From Powellomyces hirtus (Eukaryota; Chytridiomycota; Chytridiomycetes; Spizellomycetales; Powellomycetaceae): a DNA stretch of 64,000 nucleotides. Position 1 is the stretch's first letter, and each line of letters begins with the position of its first letter. The translations under genes were made by a program, and so were the position numbers. The notes below the pieces were generated by a model. The model ran no database searches, was not told the DNA's origin, and saw only the letters and a program-made list of their open reading frames with translations. The DNA lies in the NCBI GenBank assembly GCA_025526995.1, contig JAHLKG010000015.1, positions 186,001 to 250,000 of the forward strand, written 5' to 3'. Positions 60,311 through 64,000 of the stretch are shown in pieces.

Positions 60311-63300
60311 TCACTGACCAAACCCATATCCTTTCAGAATCGCTTTCATGCGCTCCGGGTCCAACCCCGGCCGCTTCTTGAACTCCATGCGGCCACTGGC
60401 CGTATTGACATTCGGCAACTGGCTTCGGAACGATTTGTTGGCCGCGGTCGTTGATGATGATGATGAATGTGACGAGGAGGATGTGGATGAGAGGGATTCG
60501 GCGCGTTGTGAGAGGCTGAGGACTGATGGTTTTGCGGAAGTCGTTGAGGTTGTCGGTGGGGGTGGTGATGATGACGGCGCGGCGGCGGGCGTAGGGTTCT
60601 TGTCCGCATCGGTCGATCCTTGTTTGGCGCGTCGTGATTTGTTTCTCTAGTATATGTTAATCCGGAAAAGTAAGTCATCAATTGTCACGGTTGGTAGGAG
60701 TGCACGAATGTTACCTTAGCAGTAGTGGTATTCTCATCATTGGCCTCGACCGGATCCAACGAGACTTTGCGACCTGGGTTTAATTTACGTTTCTTTGTCA
60801 CCGCGGTCGGTTTCGTCTGCTCCTCGTGATACGGTTCCGCGACAATGGGCGGTTGTTGTTGTTCGACCTCTGCATCGTCTGCAGCAGTATCAACAGCAGA
60901 AGTAGCACCTGCCTTCTTGCGTTTGCGTTGTGCCGGTTTCACTGCTGGCGCTGGAGATGCCGGTGCTGCAGGCGAGGAAGGCTCGACCGGCAATGTGTTT
61001 TTTGCTTTCTTGGCAGGTTTCTTTTTCGGTTCAGCAGCTGGTGATGGTGCTGGGACATCTTTTACCCCCATCTGCTCTTCCTCGTCCAACTCATTGACAT
61101 TCGCCGGAACTTTAGGAGGAACCTCTGCTGCAGTCTTGCGACTGCGGGTGCGCTTGCCAGCGGTTGGTTTCGTTTGCTCCTCGTGATACGGTTCTGCGGC
61201 GACAACGGGCGGTTGTTCCTGTTCTACCTCCGCATCATCTGCAGCAGTATCAACAGTAGGCCCCGCCTTCCTGCGTTTGCGTTGTGCGGGTTCCGCTGCT
61301 GGCGCTGGAGATGCCGGTGCTGCAGGCGAGGAAGGCTCGACCGGCAGTGTGTTCTTTGCTTTCTTGGCGGGTTTCTTTTTCGGTTCAGCAGCTGGTGGTG
61401 GTGCTGCTACATCCTCTACCTCCATCCCCTCTTCCTCGTTCAACTCATCAGCATTCGCCGGAACTTCAGGAGGAACCTCTGCCGCAGCCTTCTTACGACT
61501 GCGGGGGCCCTTGCCAGCGGTTGGGTTAGCAAATTCTGTCCGGACATCCTCAGCCTCCGCTTCCACAGCCTCAGCTCGGGCTTTCCTCGCTGTCCGCGCA
61601 GCCGCGGCCTTCAATTCCCGTTCCCTGATCTCGGCCTCGATTCGCATGCGTTCCTTCTCGCGGTGCCATTCGGCTTCCTTGCGGGTGGCTTCCTCCGCCA
61701 GCCGCGCATTTTCTGCTTCGAGACGGTCCGCGCGCGTTTGGATTCGAACGGACGCGAAATCCGAGTCGCGACGCTGCCGACGCAGGGCTTTCACTTCGGC
61801 GACTTCGTCTCGCAGGGCGCGGTTTTCGGCCTCGATCTTGGCAAACCACGCCTTTGTAAACAGATGGGGGAAGAAGCGCACAAAATGGCGTTTAGTCATG
61901 CTAAGCGAGATACGCACGCGGTCATAAAAACTTTACCTTGGTCTTGTCCTCTTCTCCAGCACCAGCCACGCGGGCCTTCGCAATCTCCAATTTCAAGTCC
62001 TGCATGTCCTCAATCAAGCGATCGCGTTCGCGGTCCCACGCGACCTGCTGTCTGTTCCAGCCTTCGCGTTCGCCTTCAAAGCGTCCTTCATTCCGCTCCC
62101 ACTCTCGCGCACGCTGTTCGGCAGTCGTCCTGAGTTTGTTCAGCTGCTGCTGGAGATCCGCAATCTCTTCGCGATGGAATTTTTGCAATGCGGTGGCATC
62201 AGCGCGCAGTCTGGTCGCTTCGGTCTCAGCGTGCTGAGCAGCTGAACGTGCTTCCGACAATTCTCTTTGCAGTGTTCCGGCCTCTTTGCTGCTAGTGAGA
62301 CGGAGTTCTTGGGTTTGTCGAATTGCGGAGTCACGTTCGGAGCGGATGGTTTCGTGCGTTCGTCTTGCTTCGTCCAATTTGGCCTCGCATACGGCAATCA
62401 TCTGCAATTTGGTCTCCAGAGATGCAATTGACTCGGTCATTTCGCCATTTATTCTCTCGATCTGCTGTTTCTGCTCGCTGATGACATTGCGCGCCGAGAC
62501 CAGCTGACTCTGCAGGCTCAAAGTCTCAGCAAGCGCTTCTTCCAATTTGTTGTTCAACTCTGCTGCTGACTCCTGCGCTGTAACCTTCTCCGCAACTTCG
62601 CTTTTGTGTCGTTCTTGCAACACATCCAGCTCGCTTCGAGTTGATTCCAGCGCAGCGTTACGACCGTCGAGCAGTGTCTGCAGCTTTTCCCTGCGCCCTT
62701 CGGCAGCTGTGAGCAAGATTTCAAGGTGGTCGCATCTCATCGTCAGCATATGCTGGTCGTGCGCCCAATGCAATGCTTCGACGCGCAACTGCCTTGCGCA
62801 TTCGTCGGCTTCTGCTTTTTCGTTCAGAGCTTTGGTGAGCTCTTTGTGATACAGTGCCTGCCGCTCCTTCCTCTCTTCTTCTATGCGTGCCAATTGTGCC
62901 TTCAGTTTCTGTGTTATTTCCTCAATATGGCTCTGATGGTCCGTCTTCAAATTTGTAATTATCTTGTCCCGCTCCGAACGCAGAGTTTCGAGACTGTGTT
63001 CATATTCCTCCTTCATTTTGCGCAATTCCGTTCGCAGTGTAGATTCCTGCTTCCCAGATGACCGGGCGTGTTCTGCGGCGAGAGCAGCCATTTCTTGTCT
63101 GAAGTGCTTCTCAGCTTTCGCTAGTCGACTTTCGCTCTCTGTCTGACGTGCCCGCATGTCGAGCCGCGTCTGCTCCAACTCGGCAACAACATCCCGGTGG
63201 GCTTTCGCCCATTTTGCGTTCAATTGCTCGGCTTCCGTCAACCGCGGGTCCACATCGTTTGCCTGCTCGATGATTCTCAGTTTGCGCAACGGCTCAGCGA

Positions 63301-64000
63301 ACTCAACAAATCCGGCCAGTTCCTCCTGTGAGGCGTCGCCCGCCGCATCTACATGCAGCACAAACGTGCTGTTGCCCTTTCCGCCAAAAAAACTCTCACA
63401 CAGAGTGGTCAGATGGCTTTTATCGTATGGCACTGAGCCCTCCGTTCCAGCGGTGGTCAGCATGGTGACGATTTTTCGCAGCACTCGAATCGACAAGGAG
63501 AGTCCGGGACCGCGTTTTTGTAGTTTTTCTTCGCTCATAGACTCGTCAAAACACGGCAAGCCCAAATCCGCCATCAGTAAATGCCCGACAGTGTGATTGC
63601 CGGGCGCACTGCTCTCGATCCTGATCGACAAGAGGTATGGCAGCGAGCAGCCTTGTCGAATCTTCTCCGCCAGCTCCGCGTACGAAAGAACTGGCTGGTA
63701 GAAATTCCGTATCGATCCTCTATTCGCAGCCAAGTCTATCGGCTTGTCTCGCACGAGATCCAGACATTTCGTATCCGTGAGCGCAACGTGTGCATATGAC
63801 ACATCCCACCCTTTCCCCTTGACCAAACTCTCCAAAAACGTCACAAGCTCTACAAATACGCTGCTCCGATTCTGCGCAAACTTCCTTCCCGAGCCTGCAA
63901 CAAAGAGACCCGCGCTGTAACCCTTCACGGCACTCTTCGCGAGCGCTTCAATGCGCACTCCGGCAAATACGTCCGACGCGCTGGCAGTAACATCAAAGCA
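60311..64000 (-). CDS. kinesin-like protein with degenerate motor, 5' end outside window
   Basis: Exons visible: 61937..64000 (continuing beyond the edge), 60715..61851 and 60311..60646; 1,178 aa visible, stop TGA. The visible N-terminus (from about residue 1) aligns with a kinesin motor: DVFAGVRIEALAKSAVKGYS, then LFVAGSGRKF where active kinesins have FAYGQTGSGKT, and later VPYDKSHLTTLCESFFGGKG matching (V/I)PYR-(D/N)-SKLT-x-LL..SLGG. The P-loop Lys/Thr and the DLAGSE switch II are not visible, so ATP-driven motility is doubtful. A coiled coil of about 400 residues follows, then a second coil, a Pro/Lys/Glu-rich tail made of two copies of a 119-residue unit, and a short conserved-looking end (MEFKKRPGLDPERMKAILKG). 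Role uncertain; perhaps a microtubule-associated scaffold. Confidence 0.7.
60804..61520 (-). repeat. internal tandem duplication in the kinesin-like tail, 357-bp unit
   Basis: Two adjacent in-frame copies of about 357 bp (119 codons), e.g. TCCTCGTGAT at 60821 and 61178. Both encode EPKKKPAKKAKNTLPVEPSS followed by PAAPASPAPA and DTAADDAEVEQ. The copies differ at scattered positions, so the duplication is not brand new. Confidence 0.9.

Overview
The window is nuclear DNA of a filamentous or zoosporic fungus. The evidence is short GT-AG introns (about 50-110 nt, donors mostly GTAAGT or GTATGT), a Tup1 co-repressor, a secreted laccase, nuclear tRNA genes, and proteins that budding yeasts lack (TIMMDC1-like, PANK4-like, a PD-(D/E)XK-like protein). 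An early-diverging lineage such as a chytrid is plausible, but this is inference. All three stop codons end intact genes, so the code is standard.

Layout. 0.5-1.7 kb: a DUF985 cupin and a small TPR-like protein. 2.1-7.2 kb: a GRIP-domain golgin broken by five +1 frame shifts and one in-frame TAA. 7.5-8.2 kb: a broken unknown gene, followed by a non-coding stretch with two long hairpins. 10.1-11.3 kb: a PD-(D/E)XK-like protein. 13.7-16.7 kb: a PH-domain protein with KALKxLGI repeats (two shifts). 17.3-20.1 kb: a C2H2 zinc-finger gene. 20.1-23.5 kb: tRNA-Ala and AT-rich repeats.

23.5-44.2 kb is dense and intact: F-box/WD40 protein, J-domain protein, INCENP, a small coiled protein, CAF-1 p60, ARF1, an orphan ORF, a TIMMDC1-like protein, a PANK4-type fusion and a PSMG4-like chaperone. 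Much of it serves chromatin and chromosome segregation (INCENP, CAF-1 p60), vesicle traffic (ARF1) and mitochondria/CoA metabolism. 45.4-48.3 kb is disrupted again: a membrane protein with one shift, then an enoyl reductase-like pseudogene split by an insert that carries a tyrosine-phosphatase tail.

49.6-51.2 kb: laccase. 51.2-53 kb: a 22-nt G run, a 151-bp tandem repeat that looks tRNA-Pro-derived, and the true tRNA-Pro. 54.1-57.5 kb: TUP1. 58.5-58.8 kb: two identical tail-to-tail tRNA-Leu genes. 58.9-60.2 kb: degenerate repeats. 60.3-64.0 kb: a kinesin-like gene with a degenerate motor, whose 5' end lies beyond the right edge.

Splice sites were chosen by eye and checked by reading-frame arithmetic. 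The 5' ends of the PH-domain gene, INCENP and TUP1 are unresolved.
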